This document shows positions 17,293 to 25,917 of a stretch of 64,000 nt of DNA, piece by piece; position 1 is the first letter of the stretch; each line of letters opens with the position of its first letter. Both the position numbers and the translations under genes were made by a program. The stretch is from Coprococcus comes ATCC 27758 (GTDB lineage: Bacteria; Bacillota; Clostridia; Lachnospirales; Lachnospiraceae): assembly GCF_025149785.1 (NCBI RefSeq), contig NZ_CP102277.1, positions 124,001-188,000 on the forward strand. The letters run 5' to 3'. The notes under the pieces are model-generated. The model did no database searches, had not been told where the DNA came from, and saw only the letters and a list, made by a program, of their open reading frames with translations.

Positions 17293-17673
17293 ATGAACAA
17301 GTATATTTATGATGAAAGCAATGGTCTTTGGTATGAACTGCAAAGAGATTATTATATCCCTTGCCTGACCTTACCAGCCGAAAAAGAAAACAAACCTATC
17401 GGTTTATGGGGGCAGCGACACAAACGATATTTACAGGAACATAAGAGGGCGTTTTACGCCACGCTACTCACAAGTGGCAAGTTGAATGCTTATCTTGCGG
17501 ATGTCGATAAACAGGCGGAGGAACGCTTTGAAAGGATTGTAGAACAGATGAAGCAGGCACAGGGTATCACGGAACGCCTAAAGGCGAAAAATGCCTTAGA
17601 ATGGGTTGGACAGATGAATAACATTCGGGCTTGTGCTATGGAGATTGTGGAGAGGGAAATTATATTCGCATAA
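17293..17673 (+). CDS. tnpV: TnpV family transposon protein
   Basis: The start at 17293 is chosen because GTGGAGG lies upstream; an earlier ATG at 17260 would include that ribosome site. The 126-residue protein carries the TnpV signature G.WGQRHKRYLQEHKRAFYATLLTSGKLN and ends in a helical region. TnpV is common on clostridial transposons of the Tn4451 type and on Lachnospiraceae mobilizable elements; its function is not established. An inverted copy of its leader sequence precedes the integrase gene. Confidence 0.75.
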   Translation: MNKYIYDESNGLWYELQRDYYIPCLTLPAEKENKPIGLWGQRHKRYLQEHKRAFYATLLTSGKLNAYLADVDKQAEERFERIVEQMKQAQGITERLKAKNALEWVGQMNNIRACAMEIVEREIIFA

Positions 17674-17812
17674 GTAGACAAGGCGGCAGGGAGTAAATTC
17701 TCTGTCGCTTATTTTTACTGTATTTTCGTTACGAAACTTGACAAAAATCTCTCCCTTTATTATAATTTATGTTATATAACAATAATTATAAAATGGCGGA
17801 GAGGTGAAAAAT

Positions 17813-18376
17813 ATGCCACCAAAGGTGAAAATTACAAAAGAGATGATTATAGATGCAGCATTTGAGATAGCACGAAGTGAGGGAGCAGAAAATATCAATG
17901 CACGAACTGTATCAAAAAAATTAGGCTGTTCCACTCAACCTGTTATGTATCATTTTAAAACAATAGAGGAATTGAAAAAAACTGTATATGTTAAGGCAGA
18001 TGAGTATCATTCCGAATATATAACTAATATTCAGAGTGAAAATCCGATGAAAGATATTGGACTGAATTATATACGCTTTGCTGAAACAGAAAAAAATTTG
18101 TTTCGGTTTCTATTTCAAACAAATGAGTTTATAGGAAAAAATATTTCTGAGTTGATAAATTCTGAAGAATTACAGCCTATTATAGCTATACTGAGTAAAG
18201 AAGTAGAGGTCAATACAGAACAGGCGAAAACCATTTTCCGTTCATTATTCCTGATTGCACACGGATATGCAAGTATGTTTGCAAATAACGAAATGACCTA
18301 TGACGAACAGACGATTATATCTGATTTAGACTTGGTATTTGACGGAACAGTTTATTCATTGAAAGGAGGATTATAA
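17813..18376 (+). CDS. TetR family transcriptional regulator
   Basis: The ATG at 17813 follows GGAGAGG with proper spacing. The 187-residue protein has a TetR N-terminal HTH (TKEMIIDAAFEIARSEGAENINARTVSKKLGCSTQPVMYHFKTIEEL) and an all-helical ligand domain. Its stop overlaps the start of the CPBP protease gene, which it probably regulates together with itself. The signal it senses is unknown. Confidence 0.88.
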   Translation: MPPKVKITKEMIIDAAFEIARSEGAENINARTVSKKLGCSTQPVMYHFKTIEELKKTVYVKADEYHSEYITNIQSENPMKDIGLNYIRFAETEKNLFRFLFQTNEFIGKNISELINSEELQPIIAILSKEVEVNTEQAKTIFRSLFLIAHGYASMFANNEMTYDEQTIISDLDLVFDGTVYSLKGGL

Positions 18377-19119
18377 TGTATCGTTTATATAAGAAAAATG
18401 AATTAAATTTCTCATTGGTTTGGATTATTTCCTATGTTGTTTTGTTTAGTGTTGCTGACAGCTTTTCTGCTTCGCTTGGCACTGAAAAAATAATTGCTGC
18501 ACCCGTTGCTATAGTTTTTACATTGCTTCTTTTAGTTTTTGTGAGTAAACACAACTTAAAAGAAAAATACGGTCTGTGTTCTTTTAATGGAAGCCTTAGA
18601 AATTTCTTATATTTTACTCCGCTACTTCTAATTATGAGTATTAACCTATGGAATGGCGTTACGATGAAGCTGTCTGTTTTAGAAACTGTGTTATATATTT
18701 TAAGTATGCTCTGCGTTGGATTCATTGAAGAAATTATTTTTCGTGGATTTCTGTTCAAAGCATTATACAATGACAATGTAAAGTTGGCGATTGTTATCTC
18801 AAGTGTTACTTTTGGAATTGGACATATTGTAAACTTACTGAACGGAAAAGATTTAATACCTACACTCTTACAAGTTTGTTATGCAATCGCAATAGGTTTT
18901 CTTTTTACAATTATTTTTTACAAAGGAAAGAGCCTTTTACCGTGTATTATTGCACATAGTTTTGTAAATTCTTCGAGCGTTTTTGCTGTTGAAAATTCTT
19001 CAATGAAGTTTCATATTATTTCAAGTGCAGTATTATGTATTATTAGCTTAAGTTACGCACTGTGGATATTGAAAAAAACAAAACAATTTGATGAATATGA
19101 AAATAATGATAGGCGGTGA
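18376..19119 (+). CDS. CPBP family intramembrane metalloprotease
   Basis: A 247-residue polytopic protein with seven to eight hydrophobic segments. The CPBP/ABI motifs are present: EEIIFRGFLF (the EExxxR box), FGIGHIVN and HSFVN. In Firmicutes such proteins process prenylated substrates or give self-immunity to bacteriocins. It is translationally coupled to the TetR gene. As cargo of a mobilizable element, an immunity or resistance role is plausible but not shown. Confidence 0.85.
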   Translation: MYRLYKKNELNFSLVWIISYVVLFSVADSFSASLGTEKIIAAPVAIVFTLLLLVFVSKHNLKEKYGLCSFNGSLRNFLYFTPLLLIMSINLWNGVTMKLSVLETVLYILSMLCVGFIEEIIFRGFLFKALYNDNVKLAIVISSVTFGIGHIVNLLNGKDLIPTLLQVCYAIAIGFLFTIIFYKGKSLLPCIIAHSFVNSSSVFAVENSSMKFHIISSAVLCIISLSYALWILKKTKQFDEYENNDRR

Positions 19120-19128
19120 TGATATTAT

Positions 19129-19302
19129 ATGCCAACTATTATTTCAGAATGGATATATTGCCCTGTATGCGGCAATAAAACCCGTACTATGATACGGGAA
19201 GATACGGAATTAAAAAACTTTCCTCTCTACTGTCCGAAATGTAAGCAGGAAACAATCATCAATGTTCAGGATATGAAAATTACACTTGCAGACAGTAAAT
19301 AA
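19129..19302 (+). CDS. Cysteine-rich KTR-type zinc-ribbon protein
   Basis: A 57-residue ORF, MPTIISEWIYCPVCGNKTRT... with a second CPKC pair, matching the Cys_rich_KTR family of integrative elements (CPxCGxKTR then CPKCK). It probably binds one zinc. A terminator follows it. Function unknown; common in Tn916-like and mobilizable elements. Confidence 0.8.
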   Translation: MPTIISEWIYCPVCGNKTRTMIREDTELKNFPLYCPKCKQETIINVQDMKITLADSK

Positions 19303-19310
19303 TTATGTAT

Positions 19311-19347
19311 ACCGCCGCTATGGATAACACCATACACGGCGGTTTTT
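19311..19347. terminator. Terminator between the KTR gene and the relaxase
   Basis: ACCGCC (19311-19316) pairs with GGCGGT (19338-19343), followed by TTTTT on the plus strand. It separates two convergent units. Confidence 0.65.
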
Positions 19348-19353
19348 GAATGC

Positions 19354-20790
19354 CTATCGGCTATCTCTGTCAAAGGATTTCTTACGCTGTCTTTGGGGCG
19401 GTTTCTGTTTATTGCGTTCCTGTATCTCACGCAGATGTTTTAACACGCTTTGCTTTTCGGGCGGTCTGTACTGTGCCTTAGCGGTGGCTGTCGGTTTCCT
19501 GCTGACTTGACGTTCCCATTCGGCAAGGTCACGGTTATATTGTTCTACAACACTTTCCATTTCTCGGAAAGTACGCATAAACGCCTGCACATCGGGATAA
19601 CCGTCCTCTTTCAGAATATCGGGCAGCTTATCCAGCTTAACGGAGATTTTCTTTTCCGTCTGCTGTATCTGCTCGGTAATCGTTTTACGCTCTTTGCCCT
19701 TGAAAATCCCTTTTGTATCGGCAAGCTGCGCTCTCAGTTTTGGAAGAATATCGTCTTGTAAATGACGGATTTCCTTTGCCCCCTCATGCGCTTTTATCAT
19801 CAGGCTTCGCATATGGCGGAACTCTGCCATATCAATATCAAGTGTAGGCTTGGGCGGCATATCCTTTTCCCTGATAAGGCTTTGCAGAAAATCTTTTGCC
19901 TTTGCCACAATCCCACGGAACAGATTAGGTAACCAGCCTTTGCTCATGATTGACTGACTTGCTTTTTCGTGTATCTCGGTCTGCTTGACTTCTAAAATCT
20001 TTGCTTCGGAAATACCCGATAACAACGCCATATCCGCTGTCCTGTTCCATTCCTGCCTTGCGGTGTTATCCGCTTCAATCTCGGCGGCTTTGGGATTGTT
20101 CTTACCGATTTTCTTGGTGGGAAGATAAACGCTGTTCTTATCAAACACCTTTAACTGCTGTTCGGGATCGGAGATATGCCGATTGATAAGGTCGGTGTAA
20201 ATCTCTTTTACCTCCCGAAGAAAAGGCTCACTTTTGAATTTATCATCTTTCACGGTAAAGAGGTGGCTTTCGTAAACCTCGCCCTTTTTTATGACGGTAC
20301 AGCCTTTTCGTATCTGTCCGTCCTCCCCTGTGATTTCTTTCTTGGTGCGTACCCTTTTGCCTGTTTCATCATAGAACACGCTGCGTGTGGCTCTCTTGAT
20401 GTCAGGTTCAGGAAGCAGTTTTCTTTCGCTGAAGATAAGGTGGATATGATAGTTTGTCTTGCGTTTGTTGTGGTGGAGGGCTGACACGCACTCCACACCA
20501 TACCGCCTGTGGAACTCCTCCGTAAAATCTTCAAGGACTTCCTGCGGCTCGTATCTTGTATATACTTCAGGCAGGGCGATAATTAATTCCCTTGCTTCAA
20601 TACATTTGCCCTCTGTACCGCTTCGCTTAAATTCCTGCTGGCTTTCCCTTGCAAGGTTACTCCAAAATTCATTGTCAGCGGTGCGGTAGGTGGCATAGAG
20701 ATTTTCCTGTCTTGCGTGGCTTGTGATATAGGATATTCTTCCCTTGACATTGGGTAGCTTCGACATCTGTATAAATGAATGTCTTGCCAT
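19354..20790 (-). CDS. MobA/MobL family relaxase
   Basis: I choose the start at 20790 (MARHSFIQMSKLPN), which has AAAGGAG just upstream; the 13 upstream codons overlap the ribosome site. The 478-residue protein has the MobQ-type relaxase domain with the histidine cluster HHNKRKTNYHIHLIFSER near residues 105-122 and a long helical, lysine/glutamine-rich tail. It should nick oriT and pilot the strand into a recipient through a borrowed conjugation machine. It is downstream of the excisionase gene on the same strand. Confidence 0.88.
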   Translation of the reverse strand: MARHSFIQMSKLPNVKGRISYITSHARQENLYATYRTADNEFWSNLARESQQEFKRSGTEGKCIEARELIIALPEVYTRYEPQEVLEDFTEEFHRRYGVECVSALHHNKRKTNYHIHLIFSERKLLPEPDIKRATRSVFYDETGKRVRTKKEITGEDGQIRKGCTVIKKGEVYESHLFTVKDDKFKSEPFLREVKEIYTDLINRHISDPEQQLKVFDKNSVYLPTKKIGKNNPKAAEIEADNTARQEWNRTADMALLSGISEAKILEVKQTEIHEKASQSIMSKGWLPNLFRGIVAKAKDFLQSLIREKDMPPKPTLDIDMAEFRHMRSLMIKAHEGAKEIRHLQDDILPKLRAQLADTKGIFKGKERKTITEQIQQTEKKISVKLDKLPDILKEDGYPDVQAFMRTFREMESVVEQYNRDLAEWERQVSRKPTATAKAQYRPPEKQSVLKHLREIQERNKQKPPQRQRKKSFDRDSR

Positions 20791-20826
20791 ATACTCCTTT
20801 CTCCCGTGACGGGCATACTCTTTTTG

Positions 20827-21013
20827 CAACCGAGAAATCGGTTGCCGCTGTTTCGGCGGCGTAAGCAGACGGACAGCGAAGAAAACAGTGTGCTGTTTTC
20901 TTCTGTATCATAGCGGCGGTGCATTGTCCGAAGCTGTGATACAGTGCCCCCTGCAAGGGCGAAATACCCAGAGTACAAATCGAAGATTTGTGCGAGGGGT
21001 GTATTTCGCTCTC
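20827..21013. other. Candidate oriT region of the nested element
   Basis: A gene-free, hairpin-dense stretch directly upstream of the relaxase: CAACCGA/TCGGTTG (20827-20844), AGAAAACAG/CTGTTTTCT (near 20879-20902) and a nested structure GCGAAATAC (20959-20967)/GTATTTCGC (21001-21009) enclosing ACAAATC/GATTTGT. Relaxases of this type nick next to such repeats. The nick site itself cannot be fixed by eye. Confidence 0.5.
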
Positions 21014-21037
21014 AAACGCTGGGGGCTTGGAGAACAG

Positions 21038-21253
21038 TTATTCTACTTTGCGGACATCGTTTTCATTGAGCAGGTTTCTTCCCTGATTGACACTCATAAA
21101 TCGCTCTAAAGTATCCCTGCGGATAATCGCTTTTCTGCCGACCTTGAGGACGGGAAGTTTGCCCCAGTCTACCAACTTACGCATTGTATTTCTTCCGATA
21201 CCCGTACATTCTGCTGCTTCTTCTATGGTTAAACCCATTTTGATGTTGCTCAT
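21038..21253 (-). CDS. Excisionase-type helix-turn-helix protein
   Basis: A 71-residue protein with a MerR-like winged HTH: LTIEEAAECTGIGRNTMRKLVDWGKLPVLKVGRKAIIRRDTLERFM. This is the usual Xis-like partner of tyrosine integrases in Firmicutes elements; it bends att DNA and favours excision. AAAGGAGGTTGATAA precedes the ATG. It is divergent from the XRE regulator at 21434. Confidence 0.85.
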   Translation of the reverse strand: MSNIKMGLTIEEAAECTGIGRNTMRKLVDWGKLPVLKVGRKAIIRRDTLERFMSVNQGRNLLNENDVRKVE

Positions 21254-21433
21254 TTTATCAACCTCCTTTCAAAATACGCATTTTGCAACTGTGTATCTGT
21301 AATTATACTTATTTTGCTATCTCTTGTCAACTTGTTTTGCAACTTATTAAGAAATATTTTTGCCTATTATTAAATTTATGGTTGCAAAATAAGTTTTTCT
21401 ATGCTATACTATCAGCAATAGGAGGTGAAAACC

Positions 21434-22120
21434 TTGAAAAAAGAAATTACATTCACCGCAAAACAGGTCGGTGAACGAGTGAAAGAACGCCGAACAGAAT
21501 TAAACTTAACAATGCCCGAACTTGGTAAGCGTGTCGGGGTAAACAAATCTACTATTCAGAGATATGAAGCGGACGGAGTAGACCCGAAGCGTACAATGAT
21601 TATCAATGGACTGGCAGAGGCACTCCTGACCACTCCCGAATGGCTGACAGGACTTTCCGAAGATAAGGAATATGATAGCCGCACTTTATGTGCAAGGGAT
21701 ATGGAGGAACATATCAAAAAATATCTTGATACGGTTTCTTCTGTGGTAAAGGGAGAACCGCACCAACAGCTGCTCACGACATTCCTCGGAAAGATGATTG
21801 ACCTCTATACGGTTATGGCTTATCACTTTGCAGACGCAACGGCTGAAGTTGACCGTGTAGCGGAGGACGAAGGCTTAAAGCAGTCCTTACGCCGCTATGC
21901 GATTGAGTCAAGGGCAATTATGGAAAGAGTTTACCGTAAAGAAATGGAACTTCCTATCGAGGATATGAAGCAGTTTTTAGATGGGATTTTACATATCTAC
22001 GATGAGGGACGCACCGCTGTAAAGATGGGCGACCTGTTCGGGATAGTGACAGCAGCTGAAGAAAGGGTTGCTGAAAAAGAAAAATTCCGTGGCTCTTTGA
22101 CAAGTGAAAACGATGACTGA
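21434..22120 (+). CDS. XRE family regulator of the nested element
   Basis: A TTG at 21434 preceded by AGGAGG eight bases upstream is the likely start (MKKEITFTAKQVGERVKERR). The 228-residue protein has an N-terminal Cro/C1 HTH (LNLTMPELGKRVGVNKSTIQRYEADG) and a helical C-terminal domain. The intergenic spacer to the divergent xis gene is AT-rich and is the expected operator region. It probably controls xis and mob expression. Confidence 0.85.
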   Translation: MKKEITFTAKQVGERVKERRTELNLTMPELGKRVGVNKSTIQRYEADGVDPKRTMIINGLAEALLTTPEWLTGLSEDKEYDSRTLCARDMEEHIKKYLDTVSSVVKGEPHQQLLTTFLGKMIDLYTVMAYHFADATAEVDRVAEDEGLKQSLRRYAIESRAIMERVYRKEMELPIEDMKQFLDGILHIYDEGRTAVKMGDLFGIVTAAEERVAEKEKFRGSLTSENDD

Positions 22121-22207
22121 CACTCATCGGCATAAGTAACCTTATTACTTTACGCACACCATATGTCACAGTCCCGATTGCCACGGATAGAAAGGGGAAA
22201 TTTATCT

Positions 22208-23506
22208 ATGGCAAAAGGTTCTGTAAGAAAAAAAGGTAAAAAGTGGTACGCACGCTTCTACATCGAAGATGAAAGCGGCAGAAAAGTACAGAAAGAGTTT
22301 GTGGGAACAGAAAGCAAGTCTGAAACAGAAGCCCTGCTCAGAAAAGCAATCGCTGACTATGAGGAAAAGAAATTCGTTGCGAAGTCTGAAAACATCACGG
22401 TTGGTATGCTGCTCGATCTGTGGGTGGAGGAAGAAGTGAAACCCGGTAATCTCAGCAATGGTACGGTAATGTCCTATCAAGGAACGGTCAACCGTATCAA
22501 ACAGCACCCGATAGGAAACCGAAAGCTGAAAACCGTAACCGCCGACCATTTACAGGCGTATATAGACTTTCTCAGCTTTGGAGGCACAAATCCTGACGGT
22601 ACAACTGCAAAGGCACTCAGCAAAGGGTATCTCCGATTGTTTTCGGCTGTTTTACAAGGGGCGTTCCGTTTTGCAGTATTCCCGAAAAGGCTGATAACCT
22701 TTAACCCGATGCAGTATGTGGTATGGCGAGGAAAGAAAGAAGAATACGAGCTGTTCTCTTACGAGGATGGGGAAACAACTTCCACACCAACGCTCAGCTA
22801 TGACCAGTATCAGAGGTTAGAGGACTTCCTGAAAAAGAAAAACAATCCTGCACTTCTTCCTATACAGATAGCCTATTATACAGGCTTGCGTATTGGAGAG
22901 GTCTGTGGTCTGACTTGGCAGGACATCAACCTTGAAGAACAATATCTGACAGTACGCCGCAGTATGCGTTACAACGGGGCAAGGCACAAAACAGAAATAG
23001 GGGCAACAAAGCGTAAAAAAATCCGCACCGTTGACTTTTGCGATACGCTTGCCGCAATCCTGAAAACTGCGAAAGCAGAACAGCATAAAAACCGTTTCCG
23101 ATACGGGGAACTGTACAGTCTTAATTACTATTTGGAGGTCAAAGAAAAAGACCGCACCTATTATGAGGTTTACAGTCTGCCGAGGGCGGAGGAAGTCCCA
23201 GAGGGGTACAAGGAATTATCCTTTGTCTGCCTTAGACCTGACGGGGCATTTGAAGCACCGAGTACGGTGGGGATTATGTGCAGGACAGCGAGAAAAAAGT
23301 TGGAGGGATTGGAGGATTTCCACTTCCATATGCTCAGACACACCTATACAAGCAATCTGCTTTCAAACGGTGCAGCACCTAAAGATGTGCAGGAACTACT
23401 CGGACACACTGATGTTAGTACCACAATGAACATTTACGCTCACGCTACAAGGGAAGCGAAGCGTACTTCCGCAAGACTACTGGATAAGGTAATCGGCGGA
23501 GCATAA
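22208..23506 (+). CDS. Tyrosine integrase of the nested element
   Basis: The ATG at 22208 (MAKGSVRKKGKKWY) has AAAGGGG upstream. The 432-residue enzyme has an N-terminal arm-binding AP2-like domain, a core-binding SAM-like domain and the catalytic domain. Catalytic landmarks are GLRIGEVCGLTW (Arg), HMLRHTYTSNLL (His-x-x-Arg), ELLGHTDVSTTMNIYAHAT (His and the nucleophilic Tyr). It sits 78 bases inside the candidate attR, the normal position. Confidence 0.92.
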   Translation: MAKGSVRKKGKKWYARFYIEDESGRKVQKEFVGTESKSETEALLRKAIADYEEKKFVAKSENITVGMLLDLWVEEEVKPGNLSNGTVMSYQGTVNRIKQHPIGNRKLKTVTADHLQAYIDFLSFGGTNPDGTTAKALSKGYLRLFSAVLQGAFRFAVFPKRLITFNPMQYVVWRGKKEEYELFSYEDGETTSTPTLSYDQYQRLEDFLKKKNNPALLPIQIAYYTGLRIGEVCGLTWQDINLEEQYLTVRRSMRYNGARHKTEIGATKRKKIRTVDFCDTLAAILKTAKAEQHKNRFRYGELYSLNYYLEVKEKDRTYYEVYSLPRAEEVPEGYKELSFVCLRPDGAFEAPSTVGIMCRTARKKLEGLEDFHFHMLRHTYTSNLLSNGAAPKDVQELLGHTDVSTTMNIYAHATREAKRTSARLLDKVIGGA

Positions 23507-23583
23507 AAAATTTCCCTTGTTTCGGCTCATAAGGGCAAAAACAAGGGAAAATACATAAGGTTTGAATATTTAATAGGCGATAT

Positions 23584-23593
23584 GCCTTGAAAA
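23584..23593 (+). other. Candidate attR of the nested element
   Basis: GCCTTGAAAA, matching 17099-17108; it lies 78 bases after the integrase stop. Confidence 0.5.
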
Positions 23594-23700
23594 CACAGGG
23601 TTTACAGAGGATTGAATAGATAAACTAGAATTAGTATATCATTTAACTGCAGCACTGTCATAGATTATCGAAAAATAGAATTATATTGATATTGAAAGAG

Positions 23701-23996
23701 AAGAGCAAGATCCACCCGGGTAATACCGTATCGTAATAATTGAAAATAATATTTAGAAATTAGGAATATTATATTGGCTATATTGAAAATGTAAGCAGGT
23801 AAAAATTGAAATTTTTTTACAGAGCATCTGGCAGAAGCCAGGTGCTTTTTTTGAAAATTTTGAAAGAAAATATCATGTAAATAGTGCGGAAATCTTTGAT
23901 GGAAGCTAATTAAATGAAGATGAAATTGAATCAAGAGGATGAAAATAGAAGATTCATCAAAAATAAACTTGTTAAACACAGGTGGATCTTGCTCTT
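23701..23996. repeat. MITE-like sequence with 16-bp terminal inverted repeats
   Basis: AAGAGCAAGATCCACC at 23701-23716 is exactly inverted at 23981-23996, with further partial matching inside. The 296-bp interior has no convincing gene. It contains a hairpin with T-tract (AGCATCTGGC/GCCAGGTGCT, 23823-23852). I see no clear target duplication. It may be a miniature transposable element or an IS remnant. The rest of the gap 23507-24267 holds only the candidate attR and AT-rich spacer. Confidence 0.5.
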
Positions 23997-24267
23997 GTAT
24001 AAAAATTCAGATTAAAAAGAAGAAAGAAATAACAATGAGCGAGATTCACTAGGGATTACAGTACCTTAATTGGTTCTCTGCTTATCTTTAAGATTATGTG
24101 AAATTTTGGGATGCACAGTAATGAAATTATGAAAAAATTAAAAAAATTCTGATGAGGGGGCTGTATTTTATGCCCTCTCCTTTTGTATATATAGAGGGAT
24201 AAATTTTTGTGGATATAAAATTCAAAAATATATTTCCTCAAATATTGAGAAGGTGAGGAAGAAACAA

Positions 24268-24825
24268 ATGAAATATTTGTACATGAATGAGCAGGAGCGG
24301 CAGATACAGTATTATCAATTTCCAAAATTCTTGCTGGAATTACAGCTAAGTCAGAATGCAAGAATTATTTATATGCTGTTGTATGACCGGGCGAGAATAT
24401 CACGAAAGAATAATTGGACAGATGAGGATGGAAGAGTATATGCAATATTTCCAATTGAAGAACTATCACAGAAAACCGGGAAGTGCAAATCTTCTGTTAA
24501 AAAGGCTTTGAAAGAACTAGATGATGCAGGACTGCTAATTCGGAAATTTGGTGGATTTTCAAAACCAAGACATATGTATGTAATGATACCAGACAAAGTA
24601 GAGGTTTTTGGAAAGGTACAATTACAGACAGATATAAAGAAAGCCGATAGAGAGTTTAAAAATGAGCTTTCATATGGTCAGAATGATAACTCTACAAAGG
24701 ATATAAATACGGCATCTAATAAAGTAATAGAGAAAAATAACTCAAGTAATAAGTATGGAGTAAGTAGTTACAGTATAAAGAATCAAAAGATGAATTATGA
24801 GTGTGGGGAGGGAGAAAGCCTGTGA
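24268..24825 (+). CDS. Replication initiator RepA-like winged-helix protein
   Basis: The ATG at 24268 follows GAGGAAG. The 185-residue protein resembles the RepA_N-type initiator domain: FPKFLLELQLSQNARIIYMLLYDRARIS then IEELSQKTGKCKSSVKKALKELDDAGLL, a winged helix. Its stop overlaps the start of the DnaC-like gene, a pairing typical of plasmid and integrative-element replication modules. It suggests the element can replicate, at least after excision. Confidence 0.75.
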   Translation: MKYLYMNEQERQIQYYQFPKFLLELQLSQNARIIYMLLYDRARISRKNNWTDEDGRVYAIFPIEELSQKTGKCKSSVKKALKELDDAGLLIRKFGGFSKPRHMYVMIPDKVEVFGKVQLQTDIKKADREFKNELSYGQNDNSTKDINTASNKVIEKNNSSNKYGVSSYSIKNQKMNYECGEGESL

Positions 24826-25613
24826 TGTATGAGATACAAACATATTTAGGCGCAGATGGATTGATGCATTGTACTGTTTGTAAAGAACCCGTAGAAGCAT
24901 TTTATCCAAAAGGTTCTTTGCTTGAAATGAGAAAGCATCACAGGCAGTGTGCGTGTGAAAGGAAGGCATATGCAGAGGAGACACAATATTATAAAGAAAA
25001 AGAGCATCGGGAGCTAATCGCAAGAAATAAGAAAATCTGCTTTGAGGAAAAAGAAATGGAGGGATTTACATTTCAAAATGTAGAAAGAGATAGTGGCGTT
25101 ATAAGAATCGCAGAAGAATATGTAACAAACTGGCAAAAAATGAAGCAAAACCATATGGGATATTTGTTCTGGGGACCAGTTGGAACAGGAAAAAGTTATC
25201 TGGCTGCTTGTATTGCGAATGCATTGCTGGAAAAAGAAGTTACCGTGAAAATGACAAATTTCAACACCATATTAAATGATTTGTTTGCAGCTGAAGACAA
25301 GAAAGAATATATCAGATCATTGAATGGATATGAGCTTTTAATTATTGATGATCTTGGTGTAGAACGGAGCAGTGAGTATGTATTAGAAAATATTTTCAGT
25401 GTGATTGATTGGAGATATCGATCGGGGAAACCTTTGATTATCACAACAAATCTTCCTTTAGCACAATTAAAACAAGAGACAAAAATTGAGAAGAAAAGAA
25501 TTTATGACAGAATTCTGGAAAGATGTATTCCGGTAAAAATTGATGGAGTCAGCAGACGAGAAGCCATGGCAAATGACAATATGCAGACTATGAAAAACAT
25601 TCTGAAAATCTAG
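24825..25613 (+). CDS. DnaC/IstB-like helicase-loader ATPase
   Basis: The start at 24825 overlaps the preceding stop (TGATG) and has GGGAGGGAG upstream. The 262-residue protein has an N-terminal cysteine cluster (CTVCKEPV...CACE), then AAA+ motifs: Walker A WGPVGTGKSYLA, Walker B LLIIDDLGVERSSEY, sensor-1 IITTNL and RIYDRILERC. Together with the RepA-like protein it forms a replication-initiation module. Confidence 0.85.
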   Translation: MYEIQTYLGADGLMHCTVCKEPVEAFYPKGSLLEMRKHHRQCACERKAYAEETQYYKEKEHRELIARNKKICFEEKEMEGFTFQNVERDSGVIRIAEEYVTNWQKMKQNHMGYLFWGPVGTGKSYLAACIANALLEKEVTVKMTNFNTILNDLFAAEDKKEYIRSLNGYELLIIDDLGVERSSEYVLENIFSVIDWRYRSGKPLIITTNLPLAQLKQETKIEKKRIYDRILERCIPVKIDGVSRREAMANDNMQTMKNILKI

Positions 25614-25681
25614 GACTATTTCAGAAGGACATTTCATAGTAATGGACAAAGAGTGAGCAGGGAGGAGGTGGAAACTTCACC

Positions 25682-25867
25682 GTGGCGAAAAGAAAACTGA
25701 ACTATCGATTTCATAATCCAAATCCGGTGGAAGTGACCGCCGATTACATATTGAAAGTGATGATAGAAGTGAATACTGAGAAGGTGGAGAAAGCTATAAG
25801 AGTTAAAATGCAGACAATTACTGAGAAAAAATATAATGATATACAAAAGAAGGATGGCTTTGAATAA
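25682..25867 (+). CDS. Small basic protein of unknown function
   Basis: A 61-residue lysine-rich ORF with a GTG start and GGGAGGAGG about 15 bases upstream. It follows the DnaC-like gene and precedes the defence trio. Similar small ORFs often trail replication modules of Lachnospiraceae elements. It is one candidate for the directionality factor of the serine recombinase, but nothing in the sequence proves this. Confidence 0.5.
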   Translation: MAKRKLNYRFHNPNPVEVTADYILKVMIEVNTEKVEKAIRVKMQTITEKKYNDIQKKDGFE

Positions 25868-25874
25868 ACTAATT

Positions 25875-25883
25875 TGGTATAAT
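25875..25883 (+). promoter_or_regulatory. Extended -10 promoter of the sce7726/beta/RES trio
   Basis: TGGTATAAT (TGn plus TATAAT), about 35 bases before the first start codon; the -35 region is weak. Confidence 0.5.
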
Positions 25884-25917
25884 ATTTTAACAGATATGGA
25901 TAATGGAGGTGAAAGGT

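Larger units (their letters stand above)
17099..23593. mobile_element. Nested mobilizable element (tyrosine integrase type)
   Basis: About 6.5 kb with tnpV, TetR/CPBP cargo, a Cys-rich KTR protein, relaxase, excisionase, XRE regulator and integrase. GCCTTGAAAA is repeated at 17099-17108 and 23584-23593, with a longer imperfect match (CTTGAAAAnnnAGGnTTTA); these are the best candidates for attL and attR. A 22-bp near-perfect direct repeat (ATAAGGGCAAAAWCAAGGG) lies just inside each end (17185-17206 and 23529-23550) and may be arm sites. There are no type IV secretion genes, so a helper element is needed for transfer. Confidence 0.75.

Noticed and set aside
23665-23979. 104-codon minus-strand ORF
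   Set aside because: No ribosome site, Phe/Ile/His-rich composition, and it overlaps the MITE-like inverted repeats; non-coding is more likely.
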